From contig USOJ01000012.1 of assembly GCA_900556195.1 (NCBI GenBank), positions 1 through 11,499 on the forward strand: a DNA stretch of 11,499 nucleotides, in the 5' to 3' direction. Shown here one piece after another: positions 1 to 6,913 of this stretch. Origin of the DNA: an uncultured Eubacteriales bacterium (lineage in GTDB: Bacteria; Bacillota; Clostridia; Christensenellales; Borkfalkiaceae). A program made the position numbers and the translations under genes. Below the pieces are notes generated by a model. It was not told the origin of the DNA and did not search any database. It saw only the letters and a list, made by a program, of their open reading frames with translations. Numbering within the stretch: position 1 is the first letter of the stretch; every line of letters begins with the position of its first letter.

Positions 1-37
1 TTGTCGCTTCGCGACATTTTCCCCGTTTCATCGGGGA
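1..37. repeat. Two small hairpins of a dispersed intergenic repeat (truncated by window edge)
   Basis: Two perfect short hairpins lie side by side. TGTCGC (2-7) pairs with GCGACA (11-16) across a TTC loop, and TCCCCG (20-25) pairs with CGGGGA (32-37) across a 6-nt loop. From memory, sequences like TTGTCGCTTCGCGACA followed by CCCCG/CGGGG hairpins recur between genes in gut Clostridia, so this is probably one copy of a dispersed repeat. It begins at the window edge and may continue outside. No coding frame is convincing here. Confidence 0.5.
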
Positions 38-95
38 CATTTACCCCGCAATAAAAGGCGGAGCGGCTTTCATAGACGGATACACTCCGATCATC

Positions 96-124
96 GGGAT
101 TGCTTCGTTTCACTCGCAATGACG
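96..124 (-). repeat. Dispersed repeat of the GTCATTGCGAG...GCAATCCC type
   Basis: Read on the minus strand, this 29-nt stretch starts with CGTCATTGCGAG and ends with GAAGCAATCCC. The arms GCAAT and ATTGC (116-120 and 99-103) are inverted repeats. This is a short intergenic repeat met in many bacterial genomes (recognised from memory). The 9-mer ATGACGCGC occurs at 119-127 and again at 143-151, a direct repeat at the edge of the element. The rest of 1-162 holds no gene that I can support. Confidence 0.55.
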
Positions 125-162
125 CGCTTATATATAGTCGTTATGACGCGCGGAGTATAGTT

Positions 163-1584
163 TTATTCTCCTTTAAGCGCGGAGGCGGCAAGACGCTTGT
201 AATCGTCTTCGCCCGAAACGCCGAGAAGCGAATCGTTAAGATCGTAAAATACGGTGTCGCCCAGGTACGGCAGAATTTCTATAAAGTGTTCGCACGCTAT
301 TACTTCCATAAGCATAGCGACGGTTTCCTGCCCCTTGCCGAGCGAATTGACCGCGAAATTGAACAAATTGTCGATACGCGTTTTGTAATCGGCAAGTTTG
401 GCGTCGTTCTCGACGCGGAATTTTTCAACGCCCGCTTTTTCGTCCGTTTCTCCGAACGCGACGAGAAGTTTTTTAAGCGCGGCGCGCTCGTAGCGGGAAC
501 GCTTTTGCGAATTGCACTCTTTTATAAGTTTTTCGGTTTCGGACGAAAGCGATCCGGCGCCGTCTTTGACCGCGGTTTCTATCGCCGCAAGTTCGTCTTC
601 GGCGGTCTTTCTCGCGCGGTATTTTTCGGCGAGTTTTATCACCTTTGCCGCGATGAGATTAGCCAGGGCGTAACGGACTTCGAAGCCCTTGTCTTCGACG
701 TCTATCTTTTTGATTTTGCCCGTTTCCGCGTCTTCGCCCCCGTACACGTCGGCGCATTCGCAATACCTCTTGTAATACGCGAAGAATTCGGATGCGATTT
801 TGCCGTCCTGCACGTATTCGGAAACGAATTGAAGAGTAACGGGTATGGACAATCTCTCGTATTCGAATATTGCCACGGACAAATCTTCCCAACCCCTCGG
901 AGTTACGAAGTCGTAACCGTCGACCGTTTTTTCGGCTTTGAACATATATTCGTTATGGAGCGACAGATAGTACACTATCGCGCCGTGCATACCGTTATTG
1001 AGCGCGTATTCTTTGAACGCGTCGTAATCGGGAATGACGTTGAGCCTTTTTACGCGGTCGAGCGTAACCATATCGAGTTCGTTTACCGATTTGTTGTATT
1101 CGGGCGGATTGCCCGCGGCGGTCAGTATCCAGCCTTCGGGAATTTCGTGCGCGCCGAATTTTTTATGTTGCAGAAGTTCGAGCATGGCGGGCGCGAGAGT
1201 TTCGGACACGCAATTTATCTCGTCGATAAAAAGTATGCCCTCTTTTTTGCCCTGCTTTTCGATCGCTTCGTAAACGCTCGCGACTATTTCGCTCATCGTG
1301 TACTCGGTTATCGAATAGGTCTTTCCTCCGAATTCCTTTTCGGATATGAACGGAAGTCCTATCGCCGACTGCCTCGTATGGTGAGTTATCGTATACCCTA
1401 AAAAGCCTATGTCGAGTTCCGCCGCCACCGCGCTCATTATGGCGGTTTTGCCTATGCCCGGCGCGCCTATCAGAAGTACGGGGCGTTGTTTTTCGCGCGG
1501 AATTCTGTACTTGCCGTTTTCGTCTTTATCGACGTAAATTCTCACGGCGTTCTTGATTTCGTTTTTAGCCTCTTTTATATTCAT
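163..1584 (-). CDS. MoxR-type AAA+ ATPase (473 aa)
   Basis: Predicted cytosolic AAA+ ATPase of the MoxR class, expected to use ATP to remodel protein partners together with a VWA adaptor. Visible motifs are Walker A GAPGIGKT (residues 40-47), Walker B ILFIDE (117-122), a sensor-1 stretch TAAGNPPEYN (about 155-164) and the LDRVKR segment (175-180), which may carry the arginine finger. The THHTRQSAIGLPFI stretch (67-80) is a version I remember from many gut Clostridia. Residues after about 310 are a charged helical tail without a recognised domain. The ATG at 1584 is preceded by AAAGGAG (1591-1597) at 6 nt, and this Shine-Dalgarno overlaps the TAA stop of the VWA gene (1596-1598), so the two should be translationally coupled. 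The ATPase class is secure; its target is not known. Confidence 0.92.
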   Translation of the reverse strand: MNIKEAKNEIKNAVRIYVDKDENGKYRIPREKQRPVLLIGAPGIGKTAIMSAVAAELDIGFLGYTITHHTRQSAIGLPFISEKEFGGKTYSITEYTMSEIVASVYEAIEKQGKKEGILFIDEINCVSETLAPAMLELLQHKKFGAHEIPEGWILTAAGNPPEYNKSVNELDMVTLDRVKRLNVIPDYDAFKEYALNNGMHGAIVYYLSLHNEYMFKAEKTVDGYDFVTPRGWEDLSVAIFEYERLSIPVTLQFVSEYVQDGKIASEFFAYYKRYCECADVYGGEDAETGKIKKIDVEDKGFEVRYALANLIAAKVIKLAEKYRARKTAEDELAAIETAVKDGAGSLSSETEKLIKECNSQKRSRYERAALKKLLVAFGETDEKAGVEKFRVENDAKLADYKTRIDNLFNFAVNSLGKGQETVAMLMEVIACEHFIEILPYLGDTVFYDLNDSLLGVSGEDDYKRLAASALKGE

Positions 1585-1595
1585 AAGCGTCTCCT

Positions 1596-2894
1596 TTATT
1601 TCGCTATATCCAATCTGTACGCGTAGGGCGGAACGACGATTTTGCCTTCGTCGTCGCCGTAAATCGCGAAACAGGTCTTAAACGGCGGAGTCGCGGTCGG
1701 AAACTGACCGAGTCCGTCCGTAAAATATATAAGTCCTCTTATTTTCGCCCCTTTTGCCTTTTCGTCTTCGAGAAGATCGAAAACAGGCGCGAAATCCGTA
1801 CCCGAACCGCCTTTAACGCAAAATTCGCTCATATACTCGTCGAATTTGTCGCGTTCGTAAAAAGTAACGTCTTCGCGGATAGCCATATCGCACTGAATAA
1901 TTCTTACCTTTAATTTGCCGCCCCTTGCCGAAGCCGCCGCCACCACGGTCGCGAGTTCGGTCAAAAGTTTTTTAATCGGCTCGCCGTCGGTCGAAGCGGA
2001 AGTATCTATCGCGAACACCACTTCTTCGAAATCCTTCACGTCGGAATACTCTAAACTTTCGATAAGCGGCACGTTTTTATACAGCGTCAACCCGTAACAA
2101 TAGAATATATAATCGAATTCGTCGTCGCTCGGCTTGACCCTTTCGGACGACGAAAGGAATTTATCGAAAAACCGCCTGTAATCCCTTTTGCCCGACAACA
2201 CTTTTACGAGCGATTTACGCACTTCGTCGCTTTTGCCTAGGTCCGAAAGCGCGCCGCGAAGTATCTCTATCCAAGTCGCTTCGCCCGCTTCGTCGCGACC
2301 GTCGTAATCGTTCTCGTTTTCGTCGGGAGCAGCGATATTCGCGCTATTGCCCGACTTTTCGTCTTCGTCGTCCGGTAAATTTCTGCCGTACCACAGCGAG
2401 TGGTCGCAGACCTTAAAGAGAAGCGAAATTCTCTTTCTCTCTTCTTCGCCGACCGACACGAGATAACCGAAAGCCTGACTTTCGCCTACCGCGCCGTACT
2501 TACGTTTTATCGCGTCGTAAACTTCTTTTCTGTATTTATACCCCGCCGTTCTTACGCCGTCTTCGCCGTCTAAAACGAACGACACGGCTACGTCGCACGC
2601 GATATCGTAAATTTTTGCGGGTTTACGGATTCTGAACGGATGCAGAAACAAAACGTGCAACAGAACGTGCAGAAGCGTTCTTTCCGCGCCTTTTATCCCG
2701 TCTTCGGCAACCCTTTCGAGCAAGGCTTTCGCTCCGACGGTAAACGTCTTGCCGTCGGTTGCGATTTTGTCGCCGTCGCCTATCGTCGGCTGTAATATTC
2801 CGAGCGGATACGCGAGATATCTGAAATCCGCAGAAACCCTGTTTTCGGCTTCTTTAAGGGCGGATCTCGCCAAGGACGTCGCTTCTTCTTTCAC
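1596..2894 (-). CDS. VWA protein with DUF2201-like (predicted metallopeptidase-like) N-terminus (432 aa)
   Basis: Likely adaptor of the neighbouring MoxR ATPase. The C-terminal half is a von Willebrand factor A domain with an intact metal-binding MIDAS: DTSAS (297-301), GGSGTD with T366, and YFTDG with D393. The N-terminal half resembles the DUF2201/COG3864 predicted metallopeptidase-like domain, with a His cluster H76-H80-H85 in LLHVLLHVLFLHPF and the IACDVAVSFVL segment (98-108). The first His pair is HVLLH, not HEXXH, so no classical zinc-protease glutamate is present and activity is doubtful. An acidic linker (about 174-205) separates the halves. The start is GTG at 2894, overlapping the stop of the upstream gene as GTGA, with GAGGGGG (2902-2908) as Shine-Dalgarno. 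No signal peptide is seen, so it is cytosolic. Confidence 0.9.
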   Translation of the reverse strand: MKEEATSLARSALKEAENRVSADFRYLAYPLGILQPTIGDGDKIATDGKTFTVGAKALLERVAEDGIKGAERTLLHVLLHVLFLHPFRIRKPAKIYDIACDVAVSFVLDGEDGVRTAGYKYRKEVYDAIKRKYGAVGESQAFGYLVSVGEEERKRISLLFKVCDHSLWYGRNLPDDEDEKSGNSANIAAPDENENDYDGRDEAGEATWIEILRGALSDLGKSDEVRKSLVKVLSGKRDYRRFFDKFLSSSERVKPSDDEFDYIFYCYGLTLYKNVPLIESLEYSDVKDFEEVVFAIDTSASTDGEPIKKLLTELATVVAAASARGGKLKVRIIQCDMAIREDVTFYERDKFDEYMSEFCVKGGSGTDFAPVFDLLEDEKAKGAKIRGLIYFTDGLGQFPTATPPFKTCFAIYGDDEGKIVVPPYAYRLDIAK

Positions 2895-4213
2895 GATTTA
2901 TCCCCCTCGTAGCCTTCCGCGCCGCTCGCGTAGGCGATTTCTTTAAGGAGTTCGCTTCCGCGGAATTGTTCGGGCAGGTAAAAATAATTTCTTCCGTCCC
3001 TCCGGCAGGCTATCCTACACTGCTCGAAGTCGAGATCTATACCTTTGAGATTTTTCAGCAGCGGCTCGTTGCTGTTTTTTACCACGTAAGTTTTAAGGCA
3101 CTCCGTAACGAGAGTTTTGTCGCCCGCGAAGTCCGTGCGGTAAAGCACCCTTATAACCCCGCCGTCTACCGAAGCGGCAAGTTTTATCGCCTCCTCGTCG
3201 TGCGCGTAATCGTCGATACCGTCTATAAGTTTAGCCGCCGCCATGGGCGATTTGCGCTTTAAGTTTCTTACGAGCATTTTCCGCTCGTCCGATTCGTTCG
3301 CGCCGCGTTTTCCGCCGCGCGTAGCCGAAATCAACGACGGCAACACGCGAAGTTTACGGTTTTTCGAAGCGTATTCGAGTTCGGTCGAAACCGTCTTTGC
3401 CGACGGAAATTTTTTTGCGAGCAGAAACGAAACCGTTTCGCGGTCGTCTTTGTCAACGAATTTATGGAATATTTCGGCTTTTTTACCCGTTACGCCGAGT
3501 CCGAGTTCTATCACGTAACGAAGCCTTGCCCCGTCGAGCGAAGAAAGATCGAGATTCTGAAGCGAAAAATTAAACTTCATGTTCTCTTTTTTGAGTTTTT
3601 CGAAAAGTCCGAGCGGAGTAACTTCGTTTATAACGCCCACGCCCACTTTGCCGTCGTCGGTCATTCTTATAGCCGCGCGGAACACCGCGTCGTTTTCGAA
3701 AGTTTCGTCGGGCAGATATTGCGTAATCGTCCTGTCCTGTTTTAATGCAAGTAACGCAACCGACGGCATACTCTTGACCCTGTCCGTAAAATATTGAATC
3801 GCTTTCGGATTTCTGCCGACCGCGACTTTCGCGATTTCTTCGTCGTCGAGAAATTTTTTGTCGAGCATAGCAACCACGTCGCCCCCGGCGGACGCGACTT
3901 CCGCCGCTATCCTGCGGCTGTCTCTCGCCTTACCGAGCGTAAACGCGAAACTCGAACGGAAATTTTTAACCGCCGCGTAGGCGACGTCTTCGTCCGATTT
4001 TAACGCATCGTCGAAAAACCGAAGCGTTCTGCCGTCTTTTTCGACGGCGCACATGGCGACGTCTCTGTCTTTAAGCAAGGCTTTGTCCGCGTAAGCCGCG
4101 TAAGCGGGGTTACGGGCAAGTACGGCAAGGGTTATATCCTTGTCTTTTTGCAATCTCGCGTCGGTCGGATAATCCGATATGAAGTTGTTGACTTGTCTGA
4201 CGTTGTATTCCAT
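2891..4213 (-). CDS. DUF4116-type helical repeat protein, first gene of the MoxR-VWA unit
   Basis: No enzyme motif is seen. Residues about 25-185 (numbered from a TTG at 4222) are built of repeats of about 24-25 residues, each with a short acidic turn and an alpha-helical AAV segment: KDKDITLAVL, KDRDVAMCAV, SDEDVAYAAV, DDEEIAKVAV and so on, separated by lines such as LRFFDDAL and IQYFTDRV. This is the pattern of DUF4116 repeats, a family without known function. Weaker copies appear near the C-terminus (about 340-425), around DEEAIKLAASV and FEQCRIACRRDG. A helical solenoid for protein binding is inferred. I prefer the ATG at 4213 (440 aa) to the TTG at 4222, because a candidate -10 box lies at 4226-4231 and GGTTGA sits just before the ATG. 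It overlaps the VWA gene by 4 nt. Its place beside VWA and MoxR suggests a partner or substrate of that pair. Confidence 0.85.
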   Translation of the reverse strand: MEYNVRQVNNFISDYPTDARLQKDKDITLAVLARNPAYAAYADKALLKDRDVAMCAVEKDGRTLRFFDDALKSDEDVAYAAVKNFRSSFAFTLGKARDSRRIAAEVASAGGDVVAMLDKKFLDDEEIAKVAVGRNPKAIQYFTDRVKSMPSVALLALKQDRTITQYLPDETFENDAVFRAAIRMTDDGKVGVGVINEVTPLGLFEKLKKENMKFNFSLQNLDLSSLDGARLRYVIELGLGVTGKKAEIFHKFVDKDDRETVSFLLAKKFPSAKTVSTELEYASKNRKLRVLPSLISATRGGKRGANESDERKMLVRNLKRKSPMAAAKLIDGIDDYAHDEEAIKLAASVDGGVIRVLYRTDFAGDKTLVTECLKTYVVKNSNEPLLKNLKGIDLDFEQCRIACRRDGRNYFYLPEQFRGSELLKEIAYASGAEGYEGDKS

Positions 4214-4225
4214 TTTTATCAACCG

Positions 4226-4231
4226 ATTATA
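4226..4231 (-). promoter_or_regulatory. Candidate -10 box before the DUF4116-VWA-MoxR unit
   Basis: A perfect TATAAT is read on the minus strand. Transcription would begin near 4219, only about 6 nt before the ATG at 4213, which would leave almost no leader. The hexamer 17 nt upstream (CGGAAA) is a poor -35, so this is only a candidate. Readthrough from the promoter at 4617-4645 is the alternative, since I see no terminator between the mini-mntP frame and this gene. Confidence 0.3.
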
Positions 4232-4306
4232 ACTGACGGGCGAATAACTTTCCGTCGTTTTCGCTCAAATTTGAAAGGGTTCGCCAAGTCCGCAAAATTT
4301 TCTGGT

Positions 4307-4561
4307 TTACACTCCTAAAATGCCGCGAACGAATATCTCTATCCCGATGATGACGAGAATTATTCCACCCGCGATAGTCGCTTTTTCGCGGAATTTAAGC
4401 CCGAATTTTCTGCCTATGAAAACGCCCGCCACGAGGCACGCTTTGCCCTTTTTCATATCCGATTCGTGCAAGCCGTTGGCGAGCGAAACCGAAAACGCGT
4501 CCATTGCAAGCCCCAACCCGAGCAGCGCGCTCTGCGCGAAAAACAAAACGTCGTATTTCAC
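4307..4561 (-). pseudogene. mntP: Internally deleted mntP (manganese exporter) remnant, 84 codons
   Basis: MntP/YebN is a Mn2+ efflux protein of about 185-190 residues with six membrane helices. This frame keeps the start of the family (residues 1-46: a hydrophobic helix with the GLAMDAFSVSLANGL motif, then MKKGKACLVAG) and the end (about 47-84: VFIGRKFG, then a hydrophobic helix AGGIILVIIGIEI). About 100 central residues are missing, including the second SIDALAVG-type metal motif. The join is in frame with no stop codon, so it is an internal deletion rather than a frameshift. The start is GTG at 4561 with AAAGGA 7 nt upstream, and a strong promoter is intact, so a small membrane protein may still be made. 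Mn2+ export by this product alone is unlikely. Family assignment is strong; pseudogene versus functional mini-protein is undecided. Confidence 0.8.
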
Positions 4562-4574
4562 TTAATCGTCCTTT

Positions 4575-4599
4575 GCGGGCCGAAACGGAAATCGCCCGC
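4575..4599 (-). other. Hairpin in the leader of the mini-mntP transcript
   Basis: GCGGGC and GCCCGC (4594-4599 and 4575-4580) pair with a 13-nt loop inside the roughly 49-nt leader between the predicted start of transcription (about 4610) and the GTG at 4561. No U-run follows and I do not recognise a manganese (yybP-ykoY) riboswitch here; the leader seems too short for one. Confidence 0.4.
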
Positions 4600-4616
4600 C
4601 GAAAGTAGATTAAAAT

Positions 4617-4645
4617 ATTTTAACATCATTCGCTCGCTTTGTCAA
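4617..4645 (-). promoter_or_regulatory. Sigma-A type promoter for the mini-mntP frame
   Basis: On the minus strand a consensus -35 TTGACA (4640-4645) is followed after exactly 17 nt by TAAAAT (4617-4622). The -35 lies within one arm of the inverted repeat shared with the feoA promoter. The predicted start of transcription is near 4610. The same transcript may continue into the DUF4116-VWA-MoxR genes. Confidence 0.8.
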
Positions 4646-4661
4646 TCGTTTAATTGACAAA
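4638..4661. promoter_or_regulatory. Perfect inverted repeat joining two divergent -35 boxes; candidate operator
   Basis: TTTGTCAAT (4638-4646) and ATTGACAAA (4653-4661) are exact reverse complements with a 6-nt spacer. Each arm carries the TTGACA -35 of one of two divergent promoters. The symmetry may only reflect facing -35 boxes, but 9 matching bases per arm exceed the hexamers. A metal-sensing repressor bound here would shut off both feoA and mini-mntP; I do not recognise the sequence as a known Fur, MntR or IdeR box. Confidence 0.6.
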
Positions 4662-4682
4662 AACGACAACCGGTACTATAAT
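4654..4682 (+). promoter_or_regulatory. Consensus sigma-A promoter of feoA, predicted to give leaderless mRNA
   Basis: TTGACA (4654-4659), 17 nt, then TATAAT (4677-4682) match the consensus perfectly. Transcription should start near 4689, about 3 nt before the feoA ATG at 4692, leaving no room for a Shine-Dalgarno. Confidence 0.85.
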
Positions 4683-4691
4683 GAAATTATT

Positions 4692-4925
4692 ATGACGTTG
4701 GACGAATTGAACATCGGCGAAACAGCCGTGATAGCCGCGGTCGGCGGCGAAGGGGACCTTCGTTGCAGACTGCTCGACATGGGTCTTATCCCCAAAACCA
4801 AAGTAACTTTGCGTAAAGTCGCGCCTATGGGCGACCCGCTCGAAATTTTCGTACGGGGCTACGAACTTACGCTCCGCAAAGAAGACGCGGCGAAAATAAC
4901 CGTTACGAAGGAGAACGAAATATGA
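4692..4925 (+). CDS. feoA: FeoA, ferrous iron transport accessory protein (77 aa)
   Basis: FeoA is a small cytosolic SH3-like protein needed for activity of the Fe2+ transporter FeoB. The sequence is typical: it opens MTLDELNIGETAVIA, has the central RCRLLDMGLIPKTKVTL stretch (residues 24-40) and the GDPLEIFVRGYELTLRKEDA end (47-66). Length is normal. The start at 4692 fits the family's N-terminus exactly, yet no Shine-Dalgarno precedes it and the -10 box ends only 9 nt upstream, so a leaderless transcript is inferred. The stop overlaps the feoB start (ATGA, 4922-4925), and AAGGAG for feoB lies inside feoA at 4908-4913. Confidence 0.95.
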   Translation: MTLDELNIGETAVIAAVGGEGDLRCRLLDMGLIPKTKVTLRKVAPMGDPLEIFVRGYELTLRKEDAAKITVTKENEI

Positions 4926-6913
4926 TTTTTGCCCTTGCAGGCAATCAGAACTGCGGTAAAACCACTCTTTTCAACGCGTTGACGGGGTCGAATCAGCACG
5001 TAGGGAACTTCCCCGGCGTAACCGTCGACAGAAAAGAGGGCGAAATAAAAGGTCAGAAAGGCGTTTCGGTGGTAGACTTACCGGGTATTTATTCCCTGCG
5101 CGCTTACACGCAGGAAGAAATCGTTACGAGAGATTACGTACTCAACGAAAAACCCGACGGAATAATAAACATCGTGGACGCGACGAATATCGAACGCAAT
5201 TTGTACCTTACGCTGCAACTGCTTTCTCTTCGCGTTCCGACGGTAGTCGCCCTTAATATGATGGACGAAGTGCGCGAAAACGGCGGAAGCGTGGACGTAA
5301 AGAAAATGAGCGAAGAACTCGGCGTCCCCGTAATACCCGTAAGCGCGGCGAAAGGCGAAGGCGTTTCGGAACTTATCGACAAAGCGATCGAAACGGCGAA
5401 AAATAAAGTATATCCCAAAGTTTACGATTTTTGCGCCGAAGATTCGCCCGTACACAGATGCCTGCACGCGATAGTCCACCTGATCGAAGACCACGCCGAA
5501 AGAATAGGCGTTCCCGCAAGATTTTGCGCGACCAAACTTATCGAAGGCGACGCGTCGGCGGCGGACAAACTCGAACTCGACGAAAACGAACGCGAACTTA
5601 TCGAACATTGCGTGGTACAACTCGAAGAAGAATCCGGACTCGACCGAAACGCCGCAATCGCGGATATGCGTTATACGTTCATAGAATCGGCAGTCGCAAA
5701 ATCCGTCGTAAAGTGCCACGAAAGCAAGGGGCATGCGAGATCGGTTAAAATAGACAAAATCCTGACCGGCAAATACACTGCCGTACCCGTATTTTTGTGC
5801 ATACTGTTTTTGACTTTCTTTCTCACGTTCAACGTGATCGGCAAATACCTTTCGGATGCGCTCGAACTCGGAATAAACGCGTTGTCGGGCGTTGTAAACA
5901 ACGCCTTGATCGATTACGGGCTTAACCCCGTCGTAAGAAGTCTTATCGTAGACGGACTGTTTACGGGCGTCGGAAGCGTCCTTTCGTTTTTGCCCATCGT
6001 CGTTACCCTTTTCTTCTTTTTGTCCATACTCGAAGATACGGGGTACATGGCGAGGGTCGCTTTCGTAATGGACAAGCCTTTAAGAAAAATCGGGTTGTCC
6101 GGCAGAAGTTTCGTGCCGATGCTTATGGGCTTCGGCTGTTCCGTACCCGCTATAATGGCTACGCGTACGGTTTCGTCCGACCGCGACCGTAAAATGACCA
6201 TTCTGCTGACCCCTTATATGAGTTGTTCGGCAAAAATAGCCGTCTACGCCGTCATCACGCAGGCGTTCTTCCCCAAGTACGGCGCGTTCGTAATGATGGG
6301 TTTGTATCTTTTCGGCGTGTTGCTCGCCCTGCTCGTCGCGGTGGTTCTCAAGTCCACGGCGTTTCGCGGTCAACCCGTTCCTTTCGTAATGGAATTGCCG
6401 AATTACCGTTGGCCGTCGCTGAAATCGGTCGGACTTCTGCTCTGGGAAAAGGCCAAAGACTTTTTATCGAGAGCGTTTACGGTAATTCTGCTGGCAACCG
6501 TAATCGTATGGTTTTTGCAGAGTTTCGACTACAAACTCGACTTCGTTACGGATCCGCAGACAAGCCTGCTCGCTTATATCGGGCGCGGAATATCGGTTAT
6601 TTTCAAACCGCTCGGCTTTAACGACTGGCGAATCGCGACGGCGTTGATTTCGGGCTTCACCGCAAAAGAGGCGGTCGTTTCGACGCTTACCGTTCTTTGC
6701 GGTACCGAACCGATTACCGCTCTGTTTACCCCGCTTTCGGCAATAAGTTTTCTCGTATTCACGCTTTTATACACCCCGTGCGTGGCGGCGGTTTCGACGA
6801 TAAGAAAAGAACTCGGATCGTTTTGGAAAACTCTCGGCGTAGTGTTTATGCAATGCGCGGTCGCTTACGTCTTCGCTCTTATCGTCTGGCAATTCGGAAG
6901 TTTGTTCGTATGA
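4922..6913 (+). CDS. feoB: FeoB, GTP-dependent ferrous iron transporter (663 aa)
   Basis: Main Fe2+ importer of anaerobes: a cytosolic G domain followed by a membrane channel-like part. The G domain is complete: G1 GNQNCGKT (7-14), G2 T34 in PGVTVD, G3 DLPG (52-55), G4 NMMD (112-115), G5 SAAKG (141-145). A helical linker spans about 165-275. The membrane part starts near 285 and holds the Gate motifs GFGCSVPAI (403-411) and TPYMSCSAKIAVYA (430-443), and TAKEAVVST (580-588) and LLYTPCVAAVST (615-626), with conserved Cys 405, 435 and 620. Length is at the compact end of the family. The ATG at 4922 has AAGGAG 8 nt upstream and overlaps feoA; the stop overlaps the next gene as ATGA. Sure of the identification. 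Confidence 0.97.
   Translation: MIFALAGNQNCGKTTLFNALTGSNQHVGNFPGVTVDRKEGEIKGQKGVSVVDLPGIYSLRAYTQEEIVTRDYVLNEKPDGIINIVDATNIERNLYLTLQLLSLRVPTVVALNMMDEVRENGGSVDVKKMSEELGVPVIPVSAAKGEGVSELIDKAIETAKNKVYPKVYDFCAEDSPVHRCLHAIVHLIEDHAERIGVPARFCATKLIEGDASAADKLELDENERELIEHCVVQLEEESGLDRNAAIADMRYTFIESAVAKSVVKCHESKGHARSVKIDKILTGKYTAVPVFLCILFLTFFLTFNVIGKYLSDALELGINALSGVVNNALIDYGLNPVVRSLIVDGLFTGVGSVLSFLPIVVTLFFFLSILEDTGYMARVAFVMDKPLRKIGLSGRSFVPMLMGFGCSVPAIMATRTVSSDRDRKMTILLTPYMSCSAKIAVYAVITQAFFPKYGAFVMMGLYLFGVLLALLVAVVLKSTAFRGQPVPFVMELPNYRWPSLKSVGLLLWEKAKDFLSRAFTVILLATVIVWFLQSFDYKLDFVTDPQTSLLAYIGRGISVIFKPLGFNDWRIATALISGFTAKEAVVSTLTVLCGTEPITALFTPLSAISFLVFTLLYTPCVAAVSTIRKELGSFWKTLGVVFMQCAVAYVFALIVWQFGSLFV

Noticed and set aside
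1..162. CRISPR array or tRNA at the left end
   Set aside because: The repeats are unlike each other, not regularly spaced, and no tRNA arm pattern is present.
100..1401. Long plus-strand open frame of 433 codons
   Set aside because: It lies fully opposite the moxR gene, has no Shine-Dalgarno or family resemblance, and reads as biased Phe/Arg-rich sequence typical of an antisense shadow.
4265..4306. Possible terminator between mini-mntP and the DUF4116 gene
   Set aside because: AAATTT occurs twice, but there is no GC-rich stem followed by a T-run on the minus strand.
4562..4616. Manganese (yybP-ykoY) riboswitch before mini-mntP
   Set aside because: The leader is only about 49 nt and shows one simple hairpin without the conserved two-loop core.
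4681..4695. Four-codon leader peptide ATG AAA TTA TTA TGA overlapping the feoA start
   Set aside because: Its ATG overlaps the -10 box, so it would lie upstream of the predicted transcript start; it has no Shine-Dalgarno.
5078..5734. Minus-strand open frame of 218 codons inside feoB
   Set aside because: It is antisense to the conserved G domain and linker of FeoB, with Phe/Arg/Val-rich low-information sequence; a shadow of codon bias.
6697..6909. Upstream extension of the small Cys-rich protein into feoB
   Set aside because: The frame is open but overlaps the conserved FeoB C-terminus. The ATG at 6910 with the ATGA overlap and GGAAG gives the expected family N-terminus.
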